64,000 nt of DNA from Sedimenticola hydrogenitrophicus (GCF_029017505.1 NZ_JAQGEI010000020.1:32440-96439), one strand, 5' to 3'; positions 15,969 through 24,140 are shown, counted from the first letter of the stretch. A program made the numbers and translations. Notes: generated by a model not told the origin, from the letters alone.

Positions 15969-16859
15969 TCAGTCATTGTCCCCGCTGTAACGCTGGTCCT
16001 CCCCCTGCTGCTGGCGGGTGATCTCGGCCTGGCGACGCGCCTCCCACACTTCCTGGCGTTCGTCCATACGCTTCTCCCAGACACCACCCTTTTCCGGGAT
16101 GGTGCGCAGGCCGAAGAACACCTGTTTCATCAGCCGGGTGCCGAACTGCATCAGGGAGATATCCTCTTTCTCCAGCACTTCGTAGAGCGACTCCTCCAGG
16201 TCGTAGGTGGCCTTGAAGTTGTCGCTCATGACAAAACGGCGGAAGCGCTCCATGTCGAATGAGCACATGAAGTACATCTGCAGGGTCGCCTCGGGCGGTT
16301 TGCCGACGCTGGGGCCGCCGGAGCGTTTCATCAGCATCAGCTGCTGCCACTCGCGATTCATCTCGTCGTACTGGGCGGTCTCCTGCTCGATCAGGTACTC
16401 CTGCACGGTCAGCTCGCGCTCCTCATCATGGCCCTTGCAGTGCTCCTCCTTCACCAGCACATAGTCGACATGCTCTTGCTTGGCGCCGGTATCGAGACGG
16501 ATCATGTTACCCAGCGGGTAGTAGCGGCAGGCGGTGGGGCGGTCCTGGTAGACGCTGCAACCCCCGTCGGTCATGAACAGGCAGGCGCCCTCATTGGTGG
16601 TGCGCAACTTGACGCCGGGCAGGCCGTCCTGGTCCATCTGGAACGGGACGGTGTGTTCCTTGAGAAACTCGGTACTGCTTTTTCCGAGGTGCTGTTTCAG
16701 GCGGATAATGTCGTAGGGGGTCAGGGTGATGTCGGCGTTGCTGCAACAGGCGTTGAAGCAGGAGATCCCCTTGTGGCACTTGAACTTGAGGGTGGAGCCC
16801 AGATCCAGCATGCTGGGCACTACATTGCTTTGAAACGGGATGTCGAATTTTTCGCTCAT
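15969..16859 (-). CDS. YkgJ-type cysteine cluster protein
   Basis: 296 aa from ATG 16859 (CCGAGG upstream). The N-terminal half has the YkgJ/UPF0153 pattern of conserved cysteines: FKCHKGISCFNACCSNADI, then CLFMTDGGCSVYQDRP, then TACRYYPLG. These residues are likely zinc or iron-sulfur ligands. The C-terminal half is charged and helical, with more Met and Glu, and ends in a Gln/Arg-rich tail. No membrane segment. Function unknown. It is on the same strand as aprBA and about 480 bases downstream, but a terminator and two repeats separate them, so co-transcription is unlikely. Confidence 0.78.
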   Translation of the reverse strand: MSEKFDIPFQSNVVPSMLDLGSTLKFKCHKGISCFNACCSNADITLTPYDIIRLKQHLGKSSTEFLKEHTVPFQMDQDGLPGVKLRTTNEGACLFMTDGGCSVYQDRPTACRYYPLGNMIRLDTGAKQEHVDYVLVKEEHCKGHDEERELTVQEYLIEQETAQYDEMNREWQQLMLMKRSGGPSVGKPPEATLQMYFMCSFDMERFRRFVMSDNFKATYDLEESLYEVLEKEDISLMQFGTRLMKQVFFGLRTIPEKGGVWEKRMDERQEVWEARRQAEITRQQQGEDQRYSGDND

Positions 16860-16995
16860 GGGAGCCTCGGATTGCAGCGTGTAAATCAATAGGGACAAGA
16901 AATCCACTGGCGGATGCGGGCCGGTGCGTCCTGACTTCTCCGGTAATACTAAACCATTGGGTCGGTGTTCAGCTATTCGGGTAAAACCTGAGAAC

Positions 16996-17083
16996 TCGTA
17001 GGTTGGGGTGAGCCTGCGACCCCAACAGAGTTTCATGGGTGTGCGCCATGTTGTTGGGGTTCGTGCCTTACCCCAACCTACGA
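16996..17083. repeat. Inverted repeat TCGTAGGTTGGGGT
   Basis: Perfect 14-bp inverted pair, TCGTAGGTTGGGGT (16996-17009) and ACCCCAACCTACGA (17070-17083), around a GC-rich centre. Short palindromes of this composition are common extragenic elements. It is part of the 478-base gene-free gap between aprA and the cysteine-cluster gene. Confidence 0.65.
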
Positions 17084-17121
17084 ATTACCTTGGCCTTCGC
17101 GGTATAAGTCCTTCCCTGGAC

Positions 17122-17264
17122 GAATGGCACTTACTTAAGGCGAATTGCAGGATTTTCGTCATTTCGGCGCAGGCCGGAATCCAGGAATACCACCACCATT
17201 AAGCAATCTGGATCCCGGCCTGCGCCGGGATGACGGTGGTTCTTGGTTTAAGTAAGTGCCATTC
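17122..17264. repeat. Family C MITE with nested hairpin
   Basis: 143 bp with perfect 17-bp terminal inverted repeats, GAATGGCACTTACTTAA (17122-17138) and its inverse (17248-17264). Inside lies a second inverted pair carrying GGCGCAGGCCGGAATCC (about 17165) and GGATCCCGGCCTGCGCC (about 17211), a very common bacterial repeat motif. Related partial copies occur at 49573-49850. Confidence 0.75.
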
Positions 17265-17275
17265 CATCTCTGGAC

Positions 17276-17310
17276 AAAAAAAGTCCGGGCGCCTTGCGAC
17301 ACCCGGACTT
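17276..17310 (-). terminator. Rho-independent terminator of aprBA
   Basis: Read on the minus strand: a perfect 9-bp stem AAGTCCGGG / CCCGGACTT with a 12-base loop followed by a run of T (complement of 17276-17282). It lies 28 bases after the aprA stop codon. Confidence 0.9.
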
Positions 17311-17337
17311 CCTTGCCATCAGGCTGTCAAATAAGGC

Positions 17338-19335
17338 TTATTTGAACAGCTTGGACTTGTCGACCAGATCGACATGGGCGCGCTTGAAGCAGGTCCAGGT
17401 CTTGGTCTCCTTGTCATAGATGGAGTTCACGAAGCACTTCCAGTTCTCCTCGTCCACGAAGTTCTTATCCATGCGGTAGTAGAAACCGGGATAACGGGAC
17501 TCCTGGCGGAACTGAATGTGTTTCATGTGCGCTTCGGCAGTCAGGATGCGGTGGTAGTTCTCCCAGGCGCGAAGCAGTTCGTGCAGGTCTTTCGCACGCA
17601 TCTTCAGGGAGTCTTCCTTCAGCATACCCAGCTTCTCTTCAGCGATCGCCAGCATGTGCTCGTTGGTGGTGTAGTAGGTGGCGACACCGGCAACGTACTC
17701 ATCCATGATCTTCTGCAGACGGAACTGCAGCATACGCGGAGTGATGTAGTTGGGGTTGACGTCGATCGCGGTGGTGTAATCCTTGAACTCCAGGAAGTTA
17801 CGTACCGGACGGTAGATCTCGGTCACCAGATCCTCGACGCTGGTCTCCAGCTCCGGGGTGTGGCCCTGGTTGTCCATGACGAACTGCACCATGGACTTGG
17901 CGCACATACGGCCCTCGGCGTGTGAACCGGAGGAGAACTTATGACCGGATGCGCCCACGCCGTCGGCGGCGGTGAACAGACCCTGTACGGTGGTCATGCC
18001 ACGGTAGCCCCAGTTCCAGCCCTTCGGCAGGTGTGCAGGCACACCGTCCATGGTCTCGTCAGTCGGCGCGCCGACATCGGTAGGACCGGAGACCCAGATG
18101 CCGCAGCAGCCGGAGTGTGAACCCAGCAGGTACGGTTCGGTCGGCATCAGCTCGGAGTTTTTCTTCTCCGGCTCGACGTTTTCGCCGGCCCAGATACCGC
18201 ACTGGCCGATACACATATCCAGGAAGTCTTCCCAGGCTTCTGCCTCGAGATGCTTGACCTCACGGGGGGTCAGGGTCTCACGCAGGTTGGCCAGAGCGGT
18301 GACGGTGTCCATCCAGATCGGACCGCGACCTTCACGCATCTCTTTGAGCATCAGGTGGTTACGCAGACAGGAAGCCGGTACAGCCGCCTGGCCGTAAGGA
18401 GGATAGTCGTCCAGCATCTCCTTGTTGCGGTCCATGTAGACTTCACCGAAGGCGTTGGTGGCCTTGGATTTGAACAGCAGGAACCAGGCACCGACCGGAC
18501 CGTAACCGTCTTTGAAACGGGTCGGTACGAAGCGGTTTTCCATCAGGGTCAGCTCGGCGCCGGCCTCGGCCGCCATGGAGTAGGTGGAACCGGCATTCCA
18601 TACGGGATACCAGGCACGACCCTGACCCTCGCCCACGGAACGGGGACGGAAGATGTTGACACAGCCACCGGCCACCAGCAGACAGGCCTTGAACTTGTAG
18701 ACGAACAGCTTGTGGTCGCGGACCGAGAAACCGACGGCACCGGCAACGCGGTTCTTGTCGTTCTTGTCGTTGACCAGCTTGACGATGAACACGCGCTCCT
18801 GGATGTTTTCGATACCCAGGGCCTTCTTGGCGGCCTCGGCAACGATCCACTTGTAGGATTCGCCGTTGATCATGATCTGCCACTTGCCGGAACGGACCGG
18901 CTTGCCGCCGTCCTTCAGCGGGGTCATGCCCTTGGAACCGTCGAAACGCTCGCCGTTCTCGTCGGTCTTCCAGATCGGCAGGCCCCACTCCTCGAACAGG
19001 TGCACCGACTCGTCCACATGACGGCCCAGATCGTAGGTCAGGTCGTCACGGGTGATACCCATCAGGTCGTTGGAGACCATACGGGCATAGTCCGCCGGAT
19101 CCTGCTCGGAACCGATGTAGGTGTTGATGGCGGACAGGCCCTGGGCCACGGCACCGGAACGGTCCATGGCGGCCTTGTCGACCAGTTTGACTTTGATATC
19201 CACGCCCTGTTTCTTGGCAGCGTCGACCCAGGGGCCGATCTCATAAGCTGCACCACAGGCGCCCATACCACCACCGATAATGAGGATGTCTACCTCTTCC
19301 TCGATGACTTCAGGATTTCCGAATTCACCAGCCAT
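17338..19335 (-). CDS. aprA: Adenylylsulfate (APS) reductase alpha subunit
   Basis: 665 aa, the usual AprA length. The FAD-binding motif DILIIGGGMGACGAAYEIG is at residues 16-34. AMDRSGAVAQGLSAINTYIG, GGCVNIFRPRSVGEGQGRAW and LGSHSGCCGIWVSGP match active-site and FAD segments; the His in the last is the substrate-contact position of the family. AprA holds FAD and interconverts sulfite plus AMP with APS. In a sulfur oxidiser it runs toward APS formation, passing electrons to AprB. It lies 56 bases after aprB, with a strong terminator behind. All key motifs are intact. Confidence 0.97.
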   Translation of the reverse strand: MAGEFGNPEVIEEEVDILIIGGGMGACGAAYEIGPWVDAAKKQGVDIKVKLVDKAAMDRSGAVAQGLSAINTYIGSEQDPADYARMVSNDLMGITRDDLTYDLGRHVDESVHLFEEWGLPIWKTDENGERFDGSKGMTPLKDGGKPVRSGKWQIMINGESYKWIVAEAAKKALGIENIQERVFIVKLVNDKNDKNRVAGAVGFSVRDHKLFVYKFKACLLVAGGCVNIFRPRSVGEGQGRAWYPVWNAGSTYSMAAEAGAELTLMENRFVPTRFKDGYGPVGAWFLLFKSKATNAFGEVYMDRNKEMLDDYPPYGQAAVPASCLRNHLMLKEMREGRGPIWMDTVTALANLRETLTPREVKHLEAEAWEDFLDMCIGQCGIWAGENVEPEKKNSELMPTEPYLLGSHSGCCGIWVSGPTDVGAPTDETMDGVPAHLPKGWNWGYRGMTTVQGLFTAADGVGASGHKFSSGSHAEGRMCAKSMVQFVMDNQGHTPELETSVEDLVTEIYRPVRNFLEFKDYTTAIDVNPNYITPRMLQFRLQKIMDEYVAGVATYYTTNEHMLAIAEEKLGMLKEDSLKMRAKDLHELLRAWENYHRILTAEAHMKHIQFRQESRYPGFYYRMDKNFVDEENWKCFVNSIYDKETKTWTCFKRAHVDLVDKSKLFK

Positions 19336-19391
19336 TTGAATTTCCTCTTTGTTCTAAAAACTTTGCAAATACAGTTCGGCTATGCCGCAGC

Positions 19392-19859
19392 TTACTTCTT
19401 GATCAGCTCGCTGGCATCGCCAACGCGGTAACCGTTGCACTGTACGAAGAAGCCGGACTCGGCGATCTTGGAAATATCGGCCTCTGGCTTGCCACCATAA
19501 GGATCGATAGAGCCTTCCGGGGTGGTACGGATGGGGAACTTGAAGCGCTTCATGGTGCCGTTGCGGAACTTGATGGTCCACATGATCGAGTCGGTACCAC
19601 GCAGTGGCTGCACGGACGCGCCCAGCGGTACGATATCGGCATAGGGACGCGCTTCAATGGCCTGCTGCGGGCAGATCTTGATGCAGGAGTAACACTCCCA
19701 GCACTGGTCCGGCTCCTGGTTGAAGGACTTCATGGCATGACCGGTCAATGAGCCGTCCATGTCCAGTTTCATCAGGTTATGCGGGCAGATGTACATACAA
19801 GCGGTCTTGTCCTGACCCTTGCAGCCATCACACTTATCAGTACGCACAAATGTAGGCAT
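19392..19859 (-). CDS. aprB: APS reductase beta subunit (ferredoxin-like)
   Basis: 155 aa. The N-terminal ferredoxin domain carries two 4Fe-4S motifs: CDGCKGQDKTACMYICPHN (first cluster, with the AprB-specific insertion) and CWECYSCIKICPQQA (second cluster). A C-terminal tail from about residue 105 wraps the alpha subunit in known structures. AprB passes electrons between the AprA flavin and the membrane-linked acceptor, here presumably the QmoAB-HdrCB complex. AGGAGA precedes the start. First gene of aprBA. No aprM gene is present beside it. Confidence 0.97.
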   Translation of the reverse strand: MPTFVRTDKCDGCKGQDKTACMYICPHNLMKLDMDGSLTGHAMKSFNQEPDQCWECYSCIKICPQQAIEARPYADIVPLGASVQPLRGTDSIMWTIKFRNGTMKRFKFPIRTTPEGSIDPYGGKPEADISKIAESGFFVQCNGYRVGDASELIKK

Positions 19860-20243
19860 GGTACTTATTCTCCTAGTTTCACTGCAGTGTTAAAATCACC
19901 ACCTGACATCAGTGGCGTTTTCTCGAGTCGATACCCGGCTCGCGGGAAGATGCTCAATTCGGTATTTTTCTCTGGTTGATCCACGACCTGCAGGGTCCGT
20001 AAACCAGCGACTTGATCTCATGGGTGACCTGTCGGTCCAGCCATTCAGGACATAAACGCCACTTCGGCGTCAGTGCATTCCAGACATCAGGAGGGACAAC
20101 ATAAAGATTTGCTAATAAAAGTGCCAAACAATAGTTTTGGGCGGGGCATAAACCCTGTTTATTCGCAGGATAAGCATTTGATGATGGACCCGCCGCGGCA
20201 CCTCGGTTATGGTGGGTCAAAGCCATTTAACACGCTGTCTACC
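19860..20243. other. Divergent regulatory gap upstream of aprBA
   Basis: About 380 bases between aprB and the next plus-strand gene. It must hold the aprBA promoter. A short inverted pair CGCCACTTCGGCGT lies at about 20057-20070, and the segment near 20190-20220 resembles common extragenic repeats. No convincing promoter hexamers or gene could be fixed; a 90-codon minus-strand frame here has no good start and no recognised domain. Confidence 0.4.
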
Positions 20244-20798
20244 ATGAAAAATCTACCCCCCAAACATCAGCAGATCATTACCCTGCACGCCCCCTTTATC
20301 TGCCAGGTGGTGCAGCTGGCCCAGCAGCCCCACAACCGGGCCGCACTGGAGCAGCTGTTGCAGCAGGCCGAGGCGAGCGGTTGGCACACTTTGACCCGGG
20401 CGGTCAGACGAGTCATCGACGGTCACCGGGAGCTCGGCGCACTCGGCGGACTGGACGAAGAGGACCGGGTGATCGCCGAGGCGATCCTGCGCGGCCTGCA
20501 GGATCCCGCCACCCTGCCCGACCCCAGCGCCCGCCCGGAACCCGCCCTCGCCGCCCCCGGGCTGGCCGGGATGATCCAGGCCGCCGCCAGCGGCAATGTG
20601 GAGGCCCTGACCCTGATCTCCGAGATGGCCGAGCAGATGCGCCGCGCCGGCGGCCCGATGGCGCGGCTGGCCGCTGTGATCCGCCCGCTGATCAACGGCG
20701 AGCGCGATGCCGACAAACTGTGCAAGGGGATGAATGAGCAGACCCGCCAGTTGACCCTGGATATCCTCGGCGAACTGGGCCGGAACCAGTCCCATTGA
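20244..20798 (+). CDS. Hypothetical cytoplasmic protein
   Basis: 184 aa from ATG 20244; the frame continues upstream but with unnatural composition. The protein is helical and rich in Ala, Leu, Gln and Arg, with no membrane segment. Recognisable stretches are ALEQLLQQAEASGWHTLTRA, LDEEDRVIAEAILRGLQDP and a C-terminal MARLAAVIRPLINGERDADK. I do not recognise a named family. Its stop codon is six bases from the DUF423 start, so they probably form one operon, perhaps with the sigma-54 regulator after it. A partner or scaffold role would be a guess. Confidence 0.6.
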   Translation: MKNLPPKHQQIITLHAPFICQVVQLAQQPHNRAALEQLLQQAEASGWHTLTRAVRRVIDGHRELGALGGLDEEDRVIAEAILRGLQDPATLPDPSARPEPALAAPGLAGMIQAAASGNVEALTLISEMAEQMRRAGGPMARLAAVIRPLINGERDADKLCKGMNEQTRQLTLDILGELGRNQSH

Positions 20799-20803
20799 AC
20801 GCC

Positions 20804-21193
20804 ATGACCCGGCCGCTGCTGCTGTGTGCCGCCGTCAGCGGATTTGTCACCGTGGCCCTGGGGGCGTTCGGCGCCCATGCCCTGGGCGACACCCTGTCGG
20901 GCCGGATGCTGACCGTCTGGCAGACCGCTGTGCAGTATCAGGGGCTGCACACGCTGGCGCTGCTGGCCATCGGCCTGCTCGCCCTGCACTGCCCCGACGC
21001 CCGTTGGATCCGCCGCAGCGGCTGGCTGATGCTGCTGGGCATCCTGCTGTTCTCCGGCAGCCTCTACCTGATGGCCCTGAGCGGCATCCGGGTGCTGGGC
21101 CTGGTCACCCCGTTTGGCGGGCTCTGCCTGCTGGCCGGCTGGGCCGCCCTGGCTTACGCCATCTACCGGCTGCCAGCGGAACGCGCGCCCTGA
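20804..21193 (+). CDS. DUF423 (YgdD/YwdK-type) small membrane protein
   Basis: About 129 aa. Four membrane segments and the family N-terminal signature ALGAFGAHALGD near residues 18-29, followed by WQTAVQYQGLHTLALLAIG, match the DUF423 family. Function unknown; members are inner-membrane proteins. The ATG at 20804 is preferred, although a TTG at 20795 overlapping the upstream stop is possible. It lies between a hypothetical gene and a sigma-54 regulator in the same direction. Confidence 0.85.
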   Translation: MTRPLLLCAAVSGFVTVALGAFGAHALGDTLSGRMLTVWQTAVQYQGLHTLALLAIGLLALHCPDARWIRRSGWLMLLGILLFSGSLYLMALSGIRVLGLVTPFGGLCLLAGWAALAYAIYRLPAERAP

Positions 21194-21235
21194 AAACCCA
21201 CCCCTGCACCACAACTTTGGGATATGCTAAGCGCC

Positions 21236-22603
21236 ATGACCACCCGACTGCTGATCATTGAGGATGACGCCTCCCTGAACCAGATGCTGCAGCTCCATTT
21301 CGAGGAGCAGGGCTTCCAGGTGGAGGGAACCGCGCGCTGCGCCGAGGGACTCGAGCGGATCAGGGCGGCCGCCTACGATCTCCTGTTGCTGGACCAGCAG
21401 CTGCCGGACGGCACCGGCATCGACCTGCTGCGCCAGATCGGCGAGGAGTCACTGAACCAGTGCGTGATCATGATGACCGGCCAGCACGACCTGGAACTGG
21501 CCATCGAGGCGATCAAGCTGGGGGCGGTCGATTTCATCCACAAGCCGATCAAGCTCGGCGAGCTGCGGCATGTGGTGGAGCGGGTGCTGGAGAACCAGCG
21601 CCTGGCGCGCGAGGTGAAGGCGCTGCAGTCCGAGCGCCCGGAACCGAAGAGCCACCAGGAGCTGATCGGCCGCGGCGAGGCGATGCTGCAGGTGAGCAAG
21701 GAGATCGCCCTCAGCGCCGGCAGCAACGCCACCGTGCTGATCACCGGCGAGTCCGGCACCGGCAAGGAGGTGGTGGCCCGGCTGATCCACAACCACTCCG
21801 GGGTGCCGGGTCCCTTTGTCGCCATCAACTGCGCCGCCATCGTCGACACCCTGCTGGAGAGCGAGCTGTTCGGCCACGAGAAGGGGGCCTTTACCGGCGC
21901 CAGCGAGCGCAAGCAGGGCAAGTTCGAGCTGGCCCAGGACGGCACCCTGTTTCTGGACGAGATCGGCGAACTGGCCCCCGCACTGCAGGCGAAACTGTTG
22001 CGGGTACTGCAGGAGCAGACCTTCGAGCGGGTCGGCGGCAGTCAGCTGCTGCGCACCAATGCCCGCATCATCGCCGCCACCCACCGGGACCTGTTTGCCG
22101 AGGTGGCGGCCCGGCGCTTCCGCGAGGATCTGGCCTACCGGCTGAAGGTGATCTCCATCCACCTGCCACCGTTGCGCGAGCGGCTGGAGGATATCCAGCT
22201 GCTGGCCGAGGCGCTGGTGGAACGGATCGCCCGCAAAATCCACAAACCGGCCGCCCAACTCACCGACGCCACCCTGGCGGCGCTCAAGGCCTACGACTGG
22301 CCGGGTAATGTACGGGAGCTGGAGAACCTGCTGACCCAGGCGCTGGTGCATGCCAGAACCGATGTCCTCACACCCGATCTGCTGCTATTCCCGCAGTCGC
22401 GCCAACCCGGCCCCCAGGCCACCGGCCCCGTCACCTCCGCCAACACCCCGGTGGAGCGGACCCTGGATCAGGTGGAGGCCGAGCATATCCAGCGCGTGCT
22501 GGAGCATACCGGGGGACACAAGGGCAACAGCTGCGAGATCCTCGGCATCTCCCGTCCCGCCCTGGACCGCAAGATCAAGAAGTACGACCTGATCCTTCCG
22601 TAA
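21236..22603 (+). CDS. Sigma-54-dependent response regulator (NtrC family)
   Basis: 455 aa from ATG 21236 (ATG 21224 is also possible). The receiver domain has the acidic pair IIEDD and phosphorylation site Asp53 (LLLLDQQLPDG). The AAA+ domain has Walker A GESGTGKE, the sigma-54 contact loop GAFTGA intact, Walker B LFLDEIGEL and the arginine region RFREDLAYRLKV. A Fis-type HTH closes the protein (GGHKGNSCEILGISRPALDR). It should activate sigma-54 promoters when phosphorylated. No histidine kinase is adjacent, so it is an orphan. The nearest target is obvious: a near-consensus sigma-54 promoter lies 235 bases past its stop codon, before the ECF sigma gene. Confidence 0.92.
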   Translation: MTTRLLIIEDDASLNQMLQLHFEEQGFQVEGTARCAEGLERIRAAAYDLLLLDQQLPDGTGIDLLRQIGEESLNQCVIMMTGQHDLELAIEAIKLGAVDFIHKPIKLGELRHVVERVLENQRLAREVKALQSERPEPKSHQELIGRGEAMLQVSKEIALSAGSNATVLITGESGTGKEVVARLIHNHSGVPGPFVAINCAAIVDTLLESELFGHEKGAFTGASERKQGKFELAQDGTLFLDEIGELAPALQAKLLRVLQEQTFERVGGSQLLRTNARIIAATHRDLFAEVAARRFREDLAYRLKVISIHLPPLRERLEDIQLLAEALVERIARKIHKPAAQLTDATLAALKAYDWPGNVRELENLLTQALVHARTDVLTPDLLLFPQSRQPGPQATGPVTSANTPVERTLDQVEAEHIQRVLEHTGGHKGNSCEILGISRPALDRKIKKYDLILP

Positions 22604-22640
22604 GGCTCCGCGCAAAAATAAATTCCTGTATTCGGCCGCC
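22601..22640 (+). repeat. Family A repeat, single end
   Basis: Directly after the regulator's stop codon. The segment from 22601 reads TAAGGCTCCGCGCAAAAATA and continues nearly identically to the right end of the 3891-4109 element read on the minus strand. It is followed at 22688-22711 by a GGGCAACC / GGTTGCCC hairpin, also found near 59040. Confidence 0.6.
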
Positions 22641-22745
22641 CCTGTGCCTGCCCGCTCCAGTCCAGCCCCGTCTCGTCCAGGGTGAATCGGGCAACCACGG
22701 GGGGTTGCCCCTACGGAAAACGCCCGGTAACCGGGCCGCATCAGA

Positions 22746-22782
22746 TCGTTACGTATAACATTTCGTTACAACACTTCGTTAC
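22746..22782 (+). promoter_or_regulatory. Three direct TCGTTAC repeats, candidate enhancer site
   Basis: TCGTTAC occurs at 22746, 22763 and 22776 (spacings 17 and 13), with a GTTA-N4-TAAC dyad at 22749-22760. The cluster lies 55-90 bases upstream of the sigma-54 promoter, where an NtrC-type activator would bind. Confidence 0.45.
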
Positions 22783-22837
22783 AAAATCCATATTGGATTT
22801 AGTATGTATTTATAATAAATTCAATTACTTACAAACC

Positions 22838-22853
22838 TGGCACGGCTCCTGCT
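22838..22853 (+). promoter_or_regulatory. Sigma-54 (-24/-12) promoter of the ECF sigma gene
   Basis: TGGCACGGCTCCTGCT matches the consensus TGGCACGNNNNTTGCW at every fixed position but one. The GG and GC pairs have the required 10-base separation. The expected transcription start is near 22864, about 38 bases before the ATG at 22902. Confidence 0.85.
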
Positions 22854-22901
22854 TTACTCCTTGCAAACAACCACCCGACAGCACACGCAAGGAATCGAGT
22901 C

Positions 22902-23432
22902 ATGAGTAATCTAGCCCTGGCACAGAATTGGAACACAGCACCTGCCGAGACCGGCCGCGACGACCGCCACTTCAACGAACTGGCCCGTCGCTACTCCCTG
23001 GACCTGCAGCGTTATGCCCACTGGCTGGCCGGTGACAAACATACCGCCGAGGACCTGGTCCAGGAGACCCTGCTGCGCGCCTGGAAGTCGCTCCATCACC
23101 TGCAGAATCCGCAGGCGGCCAAGGGCTGGCTGTTCACTATCCTGCGGCGCGAAAATGCCCGCCGCTTCGAACGCAAGCAGCTGCAGGAGTCGGATATCCC
23201 GCTGGAGACACTGGAGTCGAACGACAACTACTACGACACTTCCACCGAGGCCTTCGTACTGCGCCGGGCGATCGAGGAACTGCCGGCCGAGTATCGCGAA
23301 CCCCTGGTGCATCAGGTCATAGGAGGCTATTCTCAGAAGGAGATCGCCGAGAAACTGGGCCTCAGCTCGGCGGGCGTCGGCACCCGGCTGTTCCGGGCAC
23401 GCAATAAACTGAAACAAGCCCTGGTCGCCTGA
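22902..23432 (+). CDS. ECF-type sigma factor
   Basis: 176 aa. Region 2 is at about residues 27-95 (FNELARRYSLDLQRYAHWL, then AEDLVQETLLRAWKSL, then KGWLFTILRRENARRFER). Region 4 is at about residues 120-175 (IEELPAEYREPLVHQV and the HTH GYSQKEIAEKLGLSSAGVG). This is the two-domain layout of an extracytoplasmic-function sigma-70 factor. No anti-sigma gene is beside it; instead a lone receiver protein follows after five bases. AAGGAATCGAG precedes the start. A sigma-54 promoter precedes it, so its expression is probably controlled by the orphan NtrC-type regulator upstream. Confidence 0.92.
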   Translation: MSNLALAQNWNTAPAETGRDDRHFNELARRYSLDLQRYAHWLAGDKHTAEDLVQETLLRAWKSLHHLQNPQAAKGWLFTILRRENARRFERKQLQESDIPLETLESNDNYYDTSTEAFVLRRAIEELPAEYREPLVHQVIGGYSQKEIAEKLGLSSAGVGTRLFRARNKLKQALVA

Positions 23433-23437
23433 ATAGA

Positions 23438-23836
23438 ATGAACCCCGTACAACATCTGCTCATCGTGGAAGACAACCGCTCACTGCGGCAGATGCTCACC
23501 TGGGAGTTTGAAGACCTGGGCTACCGGGTCACCGCCACCGACTGCTGCATGGCCGCGATCGCCGCCGCCGAGACGGGAGGGGTGGACCTGGGGCTGCTGG
23601 ATTACAACCTGCCGGATGGTTGCGGGATGGAGCTGGTGGAGCGGCTGCGGGCGCTCAATCCAGCCATGCGCGTCATCCTCTGTAGCGGCTATGCCAATGC
23701 CCTGGAGTGCGACCAGTCGTGGTGCCACTTCGAACCCAAGCCGGTCAGCGCCCAGCGGCTGCACCGGCTGTTTCAGTCGGACGGCGTCTGGTCGGGTCGA
23801 CTGCACGGCACCGCCGAAAGCGCCCAACACCAGTAA
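23438..23836 (+). CDS. Stand-alone response regulator receiver protein
   Basis: 132 aa with a single receiver domain: acidic pair EDN at residues 11-13, phosphorylation site Asp55 in LLDYNLPDG, the Ser/Thr-type switch region ILCSGYAN and the conserved Lys in FEPKPV. The C-terminal 25 residues are a short tail without an output domain. It overlaps no gene but starts five bases after the ECF sigma gene, so both are translated from one mRNA. With no anti-sigma gene present, the receiver may modulate the sigma factor or relay phosphate; this is inference. Confidence 0.88.
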   Translation: MNPVQHLLIVEDNRSLRQMLTWEFEDLGYRVTATDCCMAAIAAAETGGVDLGLLDYNLPDGCGMELVERLRALNPAMRVILCSGYANALECDQSWCHFEPKPVSAQRLHRLFQSDGVWSGRLHGTAESAQHQ

Positions 23837-23848
23837 ATCCCTTAGTTA

Positions 23849-23921
23849 AGGTGTCGGAGTCAAGCAGTGTATTGCGGGGTGGGGTATTTCCGGGCATGGA
23901 GATGGCTTGACTCCGACACCT
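23849..23921. repeat. Family B palindromic repeat, well preserved
   Basis: 73 bp with perfect 17-bp terminal inverted repeats, AGGTGTCGGAGTCAAGC (23849-23865) and its inverse (23905-23921). It lies directly after the receiver gene. The rest of the gap to 24140 holds a second, looser inverted pair of CACGGATGGACAC-type sequence (about 23999-24015 and 24090-24116). No gene was seen there. Confidence 0.7.
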
Positions 23922-24140
23922 GAGGGCACACGCGGACCGACCGCTTTGGAAACGCGGGAACAGCACGACCGCCCCTGTCCGAACCACGTATTCACACCGA
24001 TGGACACAGAGAGGTCACCCTCCAGTCGGGCACAGGCATACCCCATCGTACGGCCAACCGTCTGTTCGAAAGCATCCCTATCCAGAATCCGTGTGTATCC
24101 GTGTCCATCCGTGGTTCTTCCTCCTCCACCGGGGACCGCC

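Noticed and set aside
19954..20226. 90-codon minus-strand frame upstream of aprB
   Set aside because: A coherent-looking stretch (VWNALTPKWRLCPEWLDRQV) drew attention, but the only Met lies in repeat-like DNA and no ribosome site or homologue is known to me. Left as intergenic.
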